From assembly GCF_002993365.1 (NCBI RefSeq), contig NZ_PVNP01000003.1, positions 1 through 64,000 of the forward strand: a stretch of 64,000 nucleotides of DNA, read 5' to 3'. Positions 53,216 to 63,507 of this stretch are shown here, piece by piece. Position 1 is the first letter of the stretch. Every line of letters begins with the position of its first letter. The translations under genes and the position numbers were made by a program. This DNA comes from Marisediminitalea alba. Lineage in GTDB: Bacteria > Pseudomonadota > Gammaproteobacteria > Enterobacterales > Alteromonadaceae. Under the pieces are notes generated by a model. It was not told the DNA's origin and made no database searches. It saw nothing but the letters and a program-made list of their open reading frames with translations.

Positions 53216-55602
53216 TAACCTTTGTTACCTTTTGCCGGTCGCCCCTTCTTGGAGCTACCGCGCTTATTAGCTGTACTGCCAGATTTTCCCGCTGGCTTAC
53301 GTCGTGATTTACCTGATTTTTTCGCACCGCTTTTATCGCCGTCTTTAGCACTACGACGCTGGCGGCCAGCCGATTTTTCATCACCACTGCGCTTATTGAC
53401 TACTTTGACCTTTTTACCGCCAGTGGAACGCAACCACTTATTATCGAGCACCAGATCGATTTTACGCTCATCCAGGTTCACTGCCGCTACTATTACTTCC
53501 AGCTGATCGCCTAAGCGGTACTGGCGCGCTCCGCTCTCGCCGCTCAGGGTTTGCTTCACTTCGTCGTAACGGTAGTAGTCATCGTCGAGGGAGGTAATAT
53601 GTACCAGACCATCGATATGGTATTCGGTGATGCGCACGAAAATACCAAAGCCGGTCACCGAACTCACCACGCCTTCAAAGGTTTCACCCACGTGATCCTG
53701 CATAAACTCACATTTGAGCCAGTCGCTGACATCCCGGGTAGCATCATCGGCGCGGCGTTCAGTCATGGAGCATTGTTCGCCTAACTGCTCGACTTCCTCT
53801 TCACTGTAAGACTTGGCACCATGAACCGTCTGCCCTTGTTTTTTAAGGATCGATTTAAGCGTTCTGTGCACCACCAGATCCGGATACCGGCGAATCGGCG
53901 AGGTAAAGTGAGCGTAGGCATCCAGCGCCAGGCCAAAGTGACCAATGTTGTCGCCATCGTAGATAGCCTGCTTCATGGAACGCAGCAGCATGGTCTGGAT
54001 CAGTTCCTGATCAGGGCGACCACGGGTTTTGCTGACCACCGCAGTAAAATCGGCCGGCGAGGCGCCCTCTACAATGCTGTGCGGGATCCCTACTTCGCCC
54101 AGATAAGAGGTAAACGCGGTCAGCCTGTCCGCATCAGGCTTGTCGTGCACGCGAAACAGTGAATGCGCTTTATTGTTTTCAATGTACAAGGCCGCACTAA
54201 CGTTGGCCATGATCATACATTCTTCAATCAGCTTATGGGCATCGTTACGCTCAATGGGCACGATGTTTTCAATCTTGCGCTGGGCATTGAAAACAAATTT
54301 ACTTTCCTGCGTTTCAAACTCAATGGCACCTCGCTGAGCACGGGCTTTTTTAAGTGCGCGATACAGATCGTGTAAGTGGCGCAGGTGAGGCACAAATTCT
54401 TCATAACGTTGATGAAGCTCTTTGTTACCGCTTAAAATCTGCCACACTTTGCTGTAGGTAAAGCGGGCATGGGAATTCATCACCGCTTCGTAAAACTGAT
54501 AATTCTCCAGCTTGCCCGCCGGGCTGATGGTCATTTCGCATACCATGCACAGCCGGTCAACTTCAGGATTCAGTGAGCATAAGCCGTTCGATAACACTTC
54601 CGGCAACATGGGGATAACCTGCTCAGGGAAGTACACCGAGTTACCGCGCTCCAGCGCTTCGGCATCCAGCGCACTGCCCGGCGTCACATACTGACTGACA
54701 TCAGCAATGGCTACCCATAACTGCCAGCCACCGTTATCCAGCGGCTCACAGAATACAGCGTCGTCGAAGTCTCTGGCGTCTTCACCGTCGATGGTCACCA
54801 GCGGTAACTGACGCAGGTCGACGCGACCGGTTTTGTCTTCTTCCTTAACGCTGTCGGTTAACCCTTCAATCTGGCGGGTAACCCCTTTGGGCCACTGATG
54901 GGGAATATCGAAAGTGCGCAAGGCCATTTCAATTTCCATTCCCGGCGCCATGTGCTCGCCGAGCACTTCAATAATCCGGCCAACCGGACTGACCCGGCGA
55001 CGGGGACGCTGAGTAATTTCCACAACCACCACATTGCCTTGTCTGGCACCGTGCGCGTGTTCTGGTGGAATAATAATCTCAAAGTTGATACGGCTGTCAT
55101 CAGGAATCACCATTCCCATGCCCTGCTCGGTAAAATACCGGCCAACAATGGGTTCTTTGCGGGGCTCTATCACCTGATTAATATAGGCTTCGCGACGACC
55201 ACGGCGGTCTGTACCGCTCTCACGGGCTTCCACCCTGTCGTCGTGCATAAACATTTGCATCTGCCCGGCACTGATAAACAAATCGCCGGAATTGTCATCG
55301 GGACGCAGGAAACCGTAACCGTCACGGTGACCTATAATTCGCCCGCGGATAAGCTTTTCCTGTTGTAGAACGGCATACCGTTTTTGTTTGGTAAATTGAA
55401 TTTGCCCCTCGCGCTCCATAGCGCGCAGGCGTCGTTGAATACCAATCCGGCTGCCTTCGTCCTGGGCATTTACGCTTTGGCAAATGTCCATAAAGGTCAT
55501 GGGTTTGCCATGCTCTTTAAGGGTTTCCAGCAAATATTCGCGGCTGGCTACCGGATTGTCGTACTTGGCTTTTTCCCGCTCGTAGTGCGGATCATCTGTC
55601 AT
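53215..55602 (-). CDS. Exoribonuclease R (Rnr)
   Basis: A 795-residue 3'-5' exoribonuclease. It has an N-terminal winged helix, two cold-shock domains ([18 protein letters not shown]), the RNB catalytic domain with the metal-binding aspartates in [16 protein letters not shown], and an S1 domain ([20 protein letters not shown]). A lysine/arginine/serine-rich tail of about 60 residues follows. It degrades structured RNA and takes part in ribosome and tmRNA quality control. It heads the operon rnr-rlmB, then the GGCT-like and GNAT genes. Confidence 0.95.
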   Translation of the reverse strand: MTDDPHYEREKAKYDNPVASREYLLETLKEHGKPMTFMDICQSVNAQDEGSRIGIQRRLRAMEREGQIQFTKQKRYAVLQQEKLIRGRIIGHRDGYGFLRPDDNSGDLFISAGQMQMFMHDDRVEARESGTDRRGRREAYINQVIEPRKEPIVGRYFTEQGMGMVIPDDSRINFEIIIPPEHAHGARQGNVVVVEITQRPRRRVSPVGRIIEVLGEHMAPGMEIEMALRTFDIPHQWPKGVTRQIEGLTDSVKEEDKTGRVDLRQLPLVTIDGEDARDFDDAVFCEPLDNGGWQLWVAIADVSQYVTPGSALDAEALERGNSVYFPEQVIPMLPEVLSNGLCSLNPEVDRLCMVCEMTISPAGKLENYQFYEAVMNSHARFTYSKVWQILSGNKELHQRYEEFVPHLRHLHDLYRALKKARAQRGAIEFETQESKFVFNAQRKIENIVPIERNDAHKLIEECMIMANVSAALYIENNKAHSLFRVHDKPDADRLTAFTSYLGEVGIPHSIVEGASPADFTAVVSKTRGRPDQELIQTMLLRSMKQAIYDGDNIGHFGLALDAYAHFTSPIRRYPDLVVHRTLKSILKKQGQTVHGAKSYSEEEVEQLGEQCSMTERRADDATRDVSDWLKCEFMQDHVGETFEGVVSSVTGFGIFVRITEYHIDGLVHITSLDDDYYRYDEVKQTLSGESGARQYRLGDQLEVIVAAVNLDERKIDLVLDNKWLRSTGGKKVKVVNKRSGDEKSAGRQRRSAKDGDKSGAKKSGKSRRKPAGKSGSTANKRGSSKKGRPAKGNKG

Positions 55603-55714
55603 ATAAACTCTGTGGTTTGATGTATTGCTGCCAGTATAATACTAATCTGGCTCATTAAATACTCAATTGCGTATAAGAATTGTAGTGGTATCAGTATATA
55701 ACGGACCACGGCAT

Positions 55715-55745
55715 AAAAAAAACGGTGGCAGAGGCCACCGTTTTT
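55715..55745 (-). terminator. Intrinsic terminator of the M16 protease gene
   Basis: ACGGTGGC and GCCACCGT flank a four-base loop, with A and T runs on both sides. On the minus strand an eight-U tract follows the stem. It lies 29 bp past the M16 stop codon and can also act on the plus strand. Confidence 0.85.
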
Positions 55746-55773
55746 GATTGTGTTGCAGTAAAGCGCTTGTGGC

Positions 55774-58644
55774 TTATTGTTTTTTCATCGACTCGTGAAA
55801 ACCAGCCAGATCCTCAACCTTGGTGGCCCCTTCAATATCTGCAAAGGGTTGTTCCACAAAGCTGGTACCACGCAACTGTACAGAGATCCGTGCAGCACTG
55901 TCGTTAAGCATAGTTTGCTGGTAAAACGCCTTAACATCTTCCAGGGTCACTTTTTCCACTGCAGCAATGAGTTTCTGCTCACTATCGAAGTCATATTTTT
56001 CGCGATACCAGTCAGAAATAAACGGTACCACTTCGTCGCGCATGTTTTTAGGCGCTTCCTTCAGCGACACCAGTGCACTGGTTTTTAATTTGGCAAACTC
56101 TTCCTCGGTTAAGGCATCCAGTGCGACTTTGTATTGCGTTTTAAATTCATCAAAACGCGCCTGCATGGCCGCCACGTCTTTCACCGGGGTCTGAATAAAC
56201 ATTGCAAAACCGGTATAATCACCAATGCTGGTTGCCATACCGCCTACCGCGTAAGCCAGTTGCTCTTCGGTACGCAGCTTGTCAAAGGCAACGGTTCTGA
56301 AGTGGCCGCGTAATACCGTGCCGGCTGCGCGGGTATCAAAACCAGGCGTTGGATGCACCATCACATCAATCAGCGCCACATCGGCAACGGTCAGATCCTG
56401 CTGCCAGACCAGCGTCTGTTCAGCCTGTGGCAGCCAGAACTCACGCATATCGTAATTTACGCTGGTGCGATCATCCGGCAGAGCGCCTTTTACTAACGCT
56501 ACCGCATTGTCCAGATCGGCCTTGTCATAGTTACCAAAGGCAAAAATACGCAGTTGGTTTTCACTCAGCAGAGCCTGCATAAACGCCTGCATATCAGCCA
56601 CCGTTAACGACTCAGCCGCGCTGATAAGCGCATCAGTATTGAAGTTACCTTCACGGATCAGGTTGTTATACGCATCGAACGCCTGATAGAACGGGAATTT
56701 TTTGCCAGCATTCTGCAAACCACGTACGTAGCGATCGACTGCCTGGGCAAAGTTCTGCTCGTTAACGTCAACTACCAGTGCATCAAGGGCTTTGGTCAGT
56801 AACTCAGGCTGTTTATCGGTAAAGCCACCAATAGCCAGACTGATACCATTACCATCGTTAAAGCGTAACGACATCCCGGCAATGCTGGCCTCAGTCATCA
56901 GCGCGCTTTGCTGCAGGCTGTACAGGTCTTGCCACAGAGTCGTCATTACTGTTGCTTTAACATCTGACTCAGGCACACCTGAATTGATATAAACGGTCAT
57001 TTCACCACGCGGTTGCTCGGTAAATGCCTGACTGGGGAACGACCAAACCTTAACGCCGTTTTCGTCAATCACCAGCTCAGGTTTTTCCTGTGGTGTTTGT
57101 GGCTTAAGGGCAAATTCTTCCGGAAGCAGCGTATTGACGGCCGGTAAATTCAGCGCGATTTGCGCAGGCTTTTGCCAGCTGGCAATTTCTTCGTCGCTAA
57201 TGGTAGCAACCTGATATTTACCGTCATAGAAATGCAGCTGGCTGTCTGATGGTTCATTTTTACTGATGTACCAGATGCGAACGCGCTCAGGCGTTAACTG
57301 TGCCAGTACCTCTTCGATAGCCTCAGCATCGAAGGATTCGTAGTAATAGGGCGAAGATACCGCAAACTTAGCCGGTACTTCCTGCATCGCTGCCGCCAGA
57401 TTTGACACATAGCTAAATTCATCGGATTTCTGCAGGAAACGGAAGCGGTTGTTCAGGCTGGTCTGAATTTCGCTGAAGTATTTAGCATCTACCCCTTGCT
57501 CACGGATCAGGTCGATATACTGCATGACCACAGCCACAATGGCTTCGCGGTTTTGCATACCGGCATCGGTGAGGTCGATGTTGATACTAAATGAACCGTA
57601 GTTACCATACATGTTCGGCGACGCAGAGGCAGACAGATTAGAAATCAGCCCCATGGCTTTTAACTGATAAGCCGGCGTACCAGGCATCTCAGAGCCAATC
57701 AGGTAAGTTAAAAACTGGTTAGGCTTAGTGGCAAACTCATCGCTGTTATCACTGATGGTGAAGTCGATATTGAGTTTTTTAACGTCTTCATTGGGTACGT
57801 AATGAATTCGCTTGCCGCCCACTTTGGCAAAATCGAGTTTATCGTCAACTGTTGGATTATCGATGTTCTTGTTTTCAATATTGCCGAAGTATTCTTCTGC
57901 CAGCGCTTTCATTTCGTCCAGTGGACGGTTGCTGATCATCGCCAGCTTCATAATGTTGGCCGAGTAGTAACGCTCGTAGAAGTTCACCGTTTCGGTGTGC
58001 AGCTTGCTGCCTTCCTTATCGCCAAGGGTTTCCAGGTTACCAATCAGAAAGCGGTTGGCCGGATGGTCGCCCATCAGGCTGCGCGCCAGTTTAAACTGGC
58101 CAAAGTAATCCATCTCGCGGCGCATGGACCATTCCGCATTGACCGCATTTTTCTCTTTGTCGGTATACTCCGGGTAAAGTTTGGGCGCCTTGAAGAAATC
58201 AGAGAAACGATCCAGCGCTTCGCCGTAGGCATCATTATTGATTTTAAACATGTAGTTGGTGATATCCAGCCACGTGTAGGCATTGTGCTGGCCACCGTTA
58301 GCGGTCATAAACTCGGTATACCCTTTGGTATCCGGGTAGCGCTCAGTCCCTAAGAACAGCATATGTTCCAGATAGTGCGCCATGCCCTGCTGTGACATCG
58401 GGTCGTGCAGCAAGCCTACACTCACGCTCAGTGATGCGGCCGATTTTTCGGCTGCCGGGTCAGACACCAGCATCACTTCTAATTGGTTGGGTAAAGTAAA
58501 AGTATCGTACTGTCTGTCGTCGTTAGGCGATACCATTACGCTCTCTGGCGTAGCAACCGGGCTGGCCGGAGCCTGAGCTTTTTCTGTGGCACATCCGCCA
58601 AGCAGTGCAGCGGAAACTACACCTGCAATCAAAAGCTTTTTCAT
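55774..58644 (-). CDS. M16-family zinc metalloprotease, lipoprotein (pitrilysin-like)
   Basis: This 956-residue protein starts with a lipoprotein signal (LLGGC, Cys18). The inverted zinc motif H90-Y-L-E93-H94 lies in GMAHYLEHMLFLGTERYPD, and the distal glutamate is expected in NAVNAEW. The layout is that of insulinase/pitrilysin: four related halves in one chain, of which only the first is catalytic, and a second R/Y-type site in RTEEQLAYAVG. It cleaves small peptides in the periplasm or at the outer membrane. It stands alone. Confidence 0.92.
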   Translation of the reverse strand: MKKLLIAGVVSAALLGGCATEKAQAPASPVATPESVMVSPNDDRQYDTFTLPNQLEVMLVSDPAAEKSAASLSVSVGLLHDPMSQQGMAHYLEHMLFLGTERYPDTKGYTEFMTANGGQHNAYTWLDITNYMFKINNDAYGEALDRFSDFFKAPKLYPEYTDKEKNAVNAEWSMRREMDYFGQFKLARSLMGDHPANRFLIGNLETLGDKEGSKLHTETVNFYERYYSANIMKLAMISNRPLDEMKALAEEYFGNIENKNIDNPTVDDKLDFAKVGGKRIHYVPNEDVKKLNIDFTISDNSDEFATKPNQFLTYLIGSEMPGTPAYQLKAMGLISNLSASASPNMYGNYGSFSINIDLTDAGMQNREAIVAVVMQYIDLIREQGVDAKYFSEIQTSLNNRFRFLQKSDEFSYVSNLAAAMQEVPAKFAVSSPYYYESFDAEAIEEVLAQLTPERVRIWYISKNEPSDSQLHFYDGKYQVATISDEEIASWQKPAQIALNLPAVNTLLPEEFALKPQTPQEKPELVIDENGVKVWSFPSQAFTEQPRGEMTVYINSGVPESDVKATVMTTLWQDLYSLQQSALMTEASIAGMSLRFNDGNGISLAIGGFTDKQPELLTKALDALVVDVNEQNFAQAVDRYVRGLQNAGKKFPFYQAFDAYNNLIREGNFNTDALISAAESLTVADMQAFMQALLSENQLRIFAFGNYDKADLDNAVALVKGALPDDRTSVNYDMREFWLPQAEQTLVWQQDLTVADVALIDVMVHPTPGFDTRAAGTVLRGHFRTVAFDKLRTEEQLAYAVGGMATSIGDYTGFAMFIQTPVKDVAAMQARFDEFKTQYKVALDALTEEEFAKLKTSALVSLKEAPKNMRDEVVPFISDWYREKYDFDSEQKLIAAVEKVTLEDVKAFYQQTMLNDSAARISVQLRGTSFVEQPFADIEGATKVEDLAGFHESMKKQ

Positions 58645-58750
58645 TAAAATGTTACCTTATGCAGCGTTAATATAGTGAGTTGAAACTTTCACACCGACCC
58701 GGCTCTTAATAATGCAACTGTCGGAACGAATTTTCACGCAGCACACCATA

Positions 58751-58771
58751 AAGAAAAGCGCCGCAAGGCGC
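58751..58771 (-). terminator. Probable intrinsic terminator of the VOC gene
   Basis: On the minus strand GGCGCC-TTGC-GGCGC is followed by TTTTC. It lies about 80 bp past the VOC stop codon. Confidence 0.6.
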
Positions 58772-58850
58772 CAGTCACCGGTTACACAGGATTGTAAACA
58801 AATATGTCAGCGATGCTACTGACCCGATATGCAGTTTTGTTTACCGCAAG

Positions 58851-59222
58851 TCAGACATGCTGATCAATCAGGATCGCGTTGCCGTCGGGGTCGATCATGG
58901 CAATGCTTTCTGGTCCTGAAGAACCTGGCTCGGTTTTCTTGGTCAGAATCACCCCGGCATCGGTCAAGGCCGATTCTATATCCTGCACCGATGTAAACGA
59001 GTCCAGCGTTTTACAATCCTGATCCCAACCGGGATTAAAGGTCAGGACATTGCCCTCGAACATGCCCTGGAACAGTCCGATGACATTTTTACCGTTGCGC
59101 ATAATCAGCCAGTTCTGATTAATGTCACCGCCAGACTCGCTGAACCCAAGTTTCTCGTAAAATGCTTTTGAAGTATGGATATCTTTTACCGATAAGCTTA
59201 CCGAAAATGCGCCAAGTTCCAT
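58851..59222 (-). CDS. VOC (glyoxalase/bleomycin resistance fold) family protein
   Basis: A 123-residue protein with two beta-alpha-beta modules: FSVSLSVKDIHTSKAFYEKLGF at the start and KKTEPGSSGPESIAMIDPDGNAILIDQH at the end. Metal ligands of the family could be E or H residues in these modules, but I cannot assign a reaction. It might be a lyase, dioxygenase or binding protein. It stands alone and is divergent from phoD. Confidence 0.82.
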   Translation of the reverse strand: MELGAFSVSLSVKDIHTSKAFYEKLGFSESGGDINQNWLIMRNGKNVIGLFQGMFEGNVLTFNPGWDQDCKTLDSFTSVQDIESALTDAGVILTKKTEPGSSGPESIAMIDPDGNAILIDQHV

Positions 59223-59367
59223 GTGTTGCCCTCATTGATTAGGTAAACCTAACTATCGTCCAGCCCGAGCTAAATTGCAAAGCAATACGACGGGTGACAG
59301 AAGGTAGGCAAGCTGCACCAGTTACGCTAAAGTGAGCATTCTTTTTTCCTACAGTTATTAAAGCGCC

Positions 59368-61047
59368 ATGGACAGACGACGATTTATTAAACTTTCTTCT
59401 TTACTCGGCGGTACTCTTACTCTGTCGACCCAGTTAACCGGCTGTGCCTCGGCCCCCCAAACCAAAGACTATTTCCCGGCCGTTGAATTTACCCACGGCG
59501 TAGCCAGTGGCGATCCAACCACCAGCGCCGTGATTCTGTGGACCAGAGCAGTACCGGCCGACAATGACGACAGCGGTTATGTGCGCTGGCAAATTGCCAC
59601 CTCGCCGGACTTCAATTCACCGCTGCGCGACGGCGTGGCAAAAACCACGCGCAACAACGATTTTACCGTAAAAATTGATGTTCAGGATTTACCTGCAGGC
59701 CGGTCGTTCTACTATCGCTTTTTTACCAGTGAAAACCGTTCCGTAACCGGTACCACCAGTACTCTGGCGACGGGCGTAATTGATAAGCTGAAGTTTGCTA
59801 TTTTTTCCTGCGCTAATTATCCGGCGGGTTACTTCAATGCTTACAAAGCAGCCGCTGAGGATAGTGAAGTTGATGTGGTACTGCACCTTGGTGATTACAT
59901 TTATGAATACCCGAAAGGCGGCTATGCCACGGCCAACGCAGAAGCCATAGGCCGCGACTTTATGCCGGGTAATGAAGGAGAGCTGCTAACGCTTAAGGAT
60001 TACCGGCTTCGCTATGCAACTTACCGGCAGGACAACGGCCTGCAGTTACTGCATCAGCGTAAACCTTTCATCGCTATCTGGGATGATCACGAGATTGCCA
60101 ACGATACCTATATGTCGGGAGCGCAGAACCATTCGGCCGACGAAGGCGATTTTTTTGCCCGGCGCACCGCCGCTATTCAGGCCTATTACGAATGGTTACC
60201 CATTCGTCCGCCCATGGGCGATGGTAACCCGCAGATTTACCGCAGCTTTGAATTTGGCAATCTGGTAAACCTGTATATGCTTGATACACGGGTAATTGGT
60301 CGTGAAAAGCAGCTTAACATGGCCGATTATAAGCGTGCCGATGGCCAGTTTGACGGCAAAGCATTTATGCAGGCGCTGCATAATCCGGATCGCACATTGC
60401 TGGGCAGGGCCCAGTTTAACTGGCTGGCCGATGAAGTTAAGCAAAGCAGTGCCCGCTGGCAGGTGCTCGGGCAGCAGATCCTGATGGGTAAGATGCATTA
60501 TCCTGCTGAGGTACTAACCAGCGAGCGTGAAGCCGTGGCAGGTGCCATTGAAGGTTTGCTTGGTCTGCTCAAAAAGCAACAGGCGGGCGCCACCCTAAGC
60601 GAAGAAGAACTGGCTCGTTTAGCCACCAAACTCCCCTACAATCTGGATGCCTGGGATGGGTATGCCGCAGAGCGTGACAAAGTACTCAGCTTGTTCTCGG
60701 ATGCGCAAAAATCTTTACTGGTGATTGCCGGGGATACCCATAATGGCTGGGTGAATAAGCTTACCGACAACAGCGGCGAGACCGTGGCGATGGAGTATGC
60801 AACACCGAGCGTTTCGTCTCCGGGCATGGAAGGCTATCTGGGGCTAAACACAGCACAGGCTAAACGACTGGCTGATGCTTTGCCCCTGTTAATTGACGAT
60901 CTCAGTTACTGCAATCTTCATGAGCGGGGCTATATGACCATGTCATTTACCCTCTCCATGGTCACCACCCAGTGGCACTATGTAAGTAACATCAGCAACG
61001 AAAACTACACCGTTTTCACCCGCCACACCGAGCGGTTTGTCAATTAA
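59368..61047 (+). CDS. Alkaline phosphatase D (PhoD-like), Tat-exported lipoprotein
   Basis: A 559-residue enzyme with a twin-arginine signal (D-R-R-R-F-I-K-L) and a lipobox LTGC near residue 26. An N-terminal Fn3-like domain (FTHGVASGDPTTSAVILWTRA) precedes the PhoD metallophosphoesterase domain. Metal-binding segments are FAIFSCANYPAGYFN, HLGDYIYEY, WDDHEIANDTY and AGDTHNGW. PhoD cleaves phosphate mono- and diesters with calcium and iron. No PHO box was identified. It ends before a perfect 13-bp hairpin. Confidence 0.9.
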   Translation: MDRRRFIKLSSLLGGTLTLSTQLTGCASAPQTKDYFPAVEFTHGVASGDPTTSAVILWTRAVPADNDDSGYVRWQIATSPDFNSPLRDGVAKTTRNNDFTVKIDVQDLPAGRSFYYRFFTSENRSVTGTTSTLATGVIDKLKFAIFSCANYPAGYFNAYKAAAEDSEVDVVLHLGDYIYEYPKGGYATANAEAIGRDFMPGNEGELLTLKDYRLRYATYRQDNGLQLLHQRKPFIAIWDDHEIANDTYMSGAQNHSADEGDFFARRTAAIQAYYEWLPIRPPMGDGNPQIYRSFEFGNLVNLYMLDTRVIGREKQLNMADYKRADGQFDGKAFMQALHNPDRTLLGRAQFNWLADEVKQSSARWQVLGQQILMGKMHYPAEVLTSEREAVAGAIEGLLGLLKKQQAGATLSEEELARLATKLPYNLDAWDGYAAERDKVLSLFSDAQKSLLVIAGDTHNGWVNKLTDNSGETVAMEYATPSVSSPGMEGYLGLNTAQAKRLADALPLLIDDLSYCNLHERGYMTMSFTLSMVTTQWHYVSNISNENYTVFTRHTERFVN

Positions 61048-61054
61048 GCACTTG

Positions 61055-61084
61055 CTACAAAGGGCCTTAACAGGCCCTTTGTAG
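61055..61084. terminator. Perfect 13-bp hairpin between convergent genes
   Basis: The sequence 61055-61067 is the exact inverse complement of 61072-61084, with a TAAC loop. It lies 7 bp after phoD and 14 bp before the end of the minus-strand membrane protein gene. There is no long T-run, but the stem carries GGGCC and is likely to stop both transcripts. Confidence 0.7.
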
Positions 61085-61098
61085 ATCTCATGTCGCGC

Positions 61099-62211
61099 TC
61101 AACGAATATACATCTGAGCAAAGTCCGGAATGCGATATTCCGCGCAGATCTGTTCAAAGCCTACACTTAACACCGAATAAATTTCATCCTGGGCACTTTT
61201 ATCATTGGTGGTCTTTGCCAGCATATTGAGTAGTTGTATGGCTTTATCTGGCTCTCCATAACAACCAAACTCTGATGCCACATGGATCTTCGCGTAAATA
61301 TCGCCTTCGTCGGCAGCTTGCTGAATGAGGCTTAAGCCGTTCTCGTTATAGGTAAGCCGACCCAGAATAAACTTCGCCCTCACATTACCGCGCTCTTCGC
61401 TAAGGTAAGTCAGTACGCGCTTTGCTTTATAATCAGACTTTGGATAACGGGTGTAGCGGTGGCCACTTTTATTCGCCAGACGTCCGGCAAAGTAAGCAAA
61501 AGCGTGACGCATTGCTTCGTCGGTCGGCAGCGTATCAAGGTGGGCAGAGGTCACATCAATCGCCCGTGTTTCAAAAGCCTCGCGCTCGGCCATTCGGCTT
61601 TCGTGATGGGATTGAGAGGCGCGAAAAACCTCAAAACCGGTTAAAACGATTAAACACGCGGTGAGTGTCAGGCAACAACCTAAAAGCGCCAGCGGCGTGG
61701 TTATAAACCAACGATTTCTCAGTCGCCGACTGCTGTTATGCGGGGTTTCTTCGGTGAGAACATAAAATGCCCGGTGCTGCTCAAAGGGAATCGTTAGCCT
61801 ACCGATATAGGCTGCCGACCATGCGCCAGCACCGTACAGGCCAACTATAATAAACGCCCGGACCGATTGGCCTTCACCGAGGCTGAGGCCAAACATAAAA
61901 GCCGCCACAACCACAACAAGGTGGGCCAGAAATGCCATTACCGCGAAGGAAAGTTGATAGCCTCGGCCGTAGAACCGCACCACAATTCCAATTGCCGCGC
62001 CACTGAGTGCCAACATGACCGGTGCGAAGCGGTCGTCGTACAAATAAAGCCAGTACCAGAGTACCAGTATGGGTACCGACCAGAACGCCACGGCCAGTGC
62101 CGCTTTTAATCCATGTTGCCCGTTAAGCTTTGCTTCAACGGCATCGATTTCCTGTTGGTTTACCTGCACTGCCGTGTTCCAAATATCATTTAATTCTATG
62201 ATTTTGCTCAA
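61099..62211 (-). CDS. Polytopic membrane protein with SEL1-like C-terminal repeats, function unknown
   Basis: I do not recognise this 370-residue protein as a named family. A charged, helical N-terminus (residues 1-35) precedes five hydrophobic helices at about 36-57, 63-81, 87-110, 117-139 and 168-193. A charged soluble C-terminal domain follows from about 200. Part of that domain, about 260-345, looks like degenerate SEL1/TPR repeats (GNVRAKFILGRLTYNENGLSLIQQAADEGDIYAKIHVASEF). It starts 61 bp after motX on the same strand, and MotX itself has SEL1 repeats, so a shared transcript is possible. Confidence 0.65.
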   Translation of the reverse strand: MSKIIELNDIWNTAVQVNQQEIDAVEAKLNGQHGLKAALAVAFWSVPILVLWYWLYLYDDRFAPVMLALSGAAIGIVVRFYGRGYQLSFAVMAFLAHLVVVVAAFMFGLSLGEGQSVRAFIIVGLYGAGAWSAAYIGRLTIPFEQHRAFYVLTEETPHNSSRRLRNRWFITTPLALLGCCLTLTACLIVLTGFEVFRASQSHHESRMAEREAFETRAIDVTSAHLDTLPTDEAMRHAFAYFAGRLANKSGHRYTRYPKSDYKAKRVLTYLSEERGNVRAKFILGRLTYNENGLSLIQQAADEGDIYAKIHVASEFGCYGEPDKAIQLLNMLAKTTNDKSAQDEIYSVLSVGFEQICAEYRIPDFAQMYIR

Positions 62212-62272
62212 TTATACAGAAAATCAATAGTACTGCGGCAGTTTCTTTTACTGGCTTAAACTGGCATCGGGA

Positions 62273-62905
62273 TTATGAATCGAGGGGAGTTCGTGCGGCC
62301 CTCACTGCCCGGGGATGCATAAGCTTTTCGAGCTCTTGCAGGTAGGTAGCAATAGTTTGATGGGTTTGCTTATCTGCCGTAACGGCGTTGTACAGCCACT
62401 GATAAGCATCCTGATAATCATAGGGAGAACCGTAACCGTCGATAAACAGTTCGGCCAGTTGCATTTGAGCTTTAAGATTTCCCAGTGCCGAGGCTTCGCG
62501 CAGAAATATCACCGCTCGTTTGCGGTCTTGCTGCACCAGCGTGCCTTTACTGTAATAGCGACCAAGCTGTTCAAGTGCGGCCGGCAGTCCCTGGTCGGCA
62601 GCCTGACGCATAAAATCGATGCCCCGTTCCGGATCGGCTTCAACACAAACACCCCAGGCCAGCATATCGCCCCATAAAAACTGATAGGCGGGCACTTTGA
62701 GGACTTCTGCCCGGGCTTCAATATCCTGATTTAACTGGCAGCGATCCATCACCACCCGGTCGAGATGCGCATTACGATTGATCATATTGATCAACTCGTC
62801 CTGAGTATAAAGCTGCACAGCTTTAATCTCCTGTGCCTGCGCTGCGTTAACGACTCCCAGCCACAGGACTGAGAGCATCACTAATAAACCACCTTTGTTC
62901 TGCAT
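62273..62905 (-). CDS. Sodium-driven flagellar motor protein MotX
   Basis: A 210-residue periplasmic protein with a signal peptide (to about AQA). SEL1-type repeats cover most of the chain: DIEARAEVLKVPAYQFLWGDMLAWGVCVEAD, AADQGLPAALEQLGRYYSKG and REASALGNLKAQMQLAELFIDGYGSPYDYQDAYQWLYNAV, closely like MotX as I recall it from Vibrio. MotX forms the T ring of the polar flagellum with MotY and holds the PomA/PomB stator. This points to swimming by a sodium-driven polar flagellum. The other motor genes lie outside the window. Confidence 0.92.
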   Translation of the reverse strand: MQNKGGLLVMLSVLWLGVVNAAQAQEIKAVQLYTQDELINMINRNAHLDRVVMDRCQLNQDIEARAEVLKVPAYQFLWGDMLAWGVCVEADPERGIDFMRQAADQGLPAALEQLGRYYSKGTLVQQDRKRAVIFLREASALGNLKAQMQLAELFIDGYGSPYDYQDAYQWLYNAVTADKQTHQTIATYLQELEKLMHPRAVRAARTPLDS

Positions 62906-62966
62906 ATCACATTCTTCCAGCTAACTCGTCGCCTCTTGGCGTTTTATCGGCCGGCGGGGCGAAAAC

Positions 62967-63209
62967 CTAATTAAATTTAATATTCATGGCACTGTTAATG
63001 CGCCGCGTATGCTCTACCACATCAATACCAAGATCGGTGAGATAGCCCCCGTCTACCTGGGTTATCAGGCCTTTGGAATACAGCCGGGCCGCCGCTTCAA
63101 CAATGGACTGGGTAGCATCATGGTGAATTTTTAATCCCTGCATCAGACTTTCGGCAGGAAACTTCAGTAACAGGTTTAGCTCTTCGATGACGTCGTGTGA
63201 AAAAGCCAT
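62967..63209 (-). CDS. TIGR02647-like small protein
   Basis: An 80-residue protein whose sequence (FSHDVIEELNLLLKFPAESLMQGLKIH, then ARLYSKGLITQVDGGYLTDLGIDVVEH) fits what I recall of TIGR02647. That family occurs in several gammaproteobacteria and looks like a winged-helix fold; its function is unknown. ATG 63209 has GGAG upstream; the frame is open to 63224. It precedes motX by 61 bp on the same strand. Confidence 0.72.
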   Translation of the reverse strand: MAFSHDVIEELNLLLKFPAESLMQGLKIHHDATQSIVEAAARLYSKGLITQVDGGYLTDLGIDVVEHTRRINSAMNIKFN

Positions 63210-63507
63210 AAGGACTCCAGGCAACTATTCTCTTTTATTTGTATAGCCAGTATGCGCTTGTTTAGCCAACATGTCATGACGATATGTAGCGCCCACCAAC
63301 CGGTTTTTTAAAACCTTTCACTCAATGTTTATATAATACCCTTATTAATAAAAACGCAACCAGCGTATACCGCCTTTGGCAAGAATACGCAGAATCGGCG
63401 CCCAGGAGTGATCGGCTCAGGGTCTTTAATGGTATACTCCTGAAAACAATCCTGTTTTGATGGGTATCATAAAAACCCAAAGCACGCTGCTGGGATAGCC
63501 ACAAACT

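Noticed and set aside
54898..55368. 156-codon plus-strand frame inside rnr
   Set aside because: It is antisense to the conserved N-terminal part of RNase R; a histidine- and threonine-rich composition is typical of a reverse reading.
57802..58353. 183-codon plus-strand frame inside the M16 protease gene
   Set aside because: It overlaps the catalytic part of the protease gene in antisense and shows no signal, motif or ribosome binding site.
63322..63504. 60-codon minus-strand frame before ubiD
   Set aside because: It shows no family pattern, and its sequence overlaps the likely ubiD promoter region, including a TATACT at 63433.
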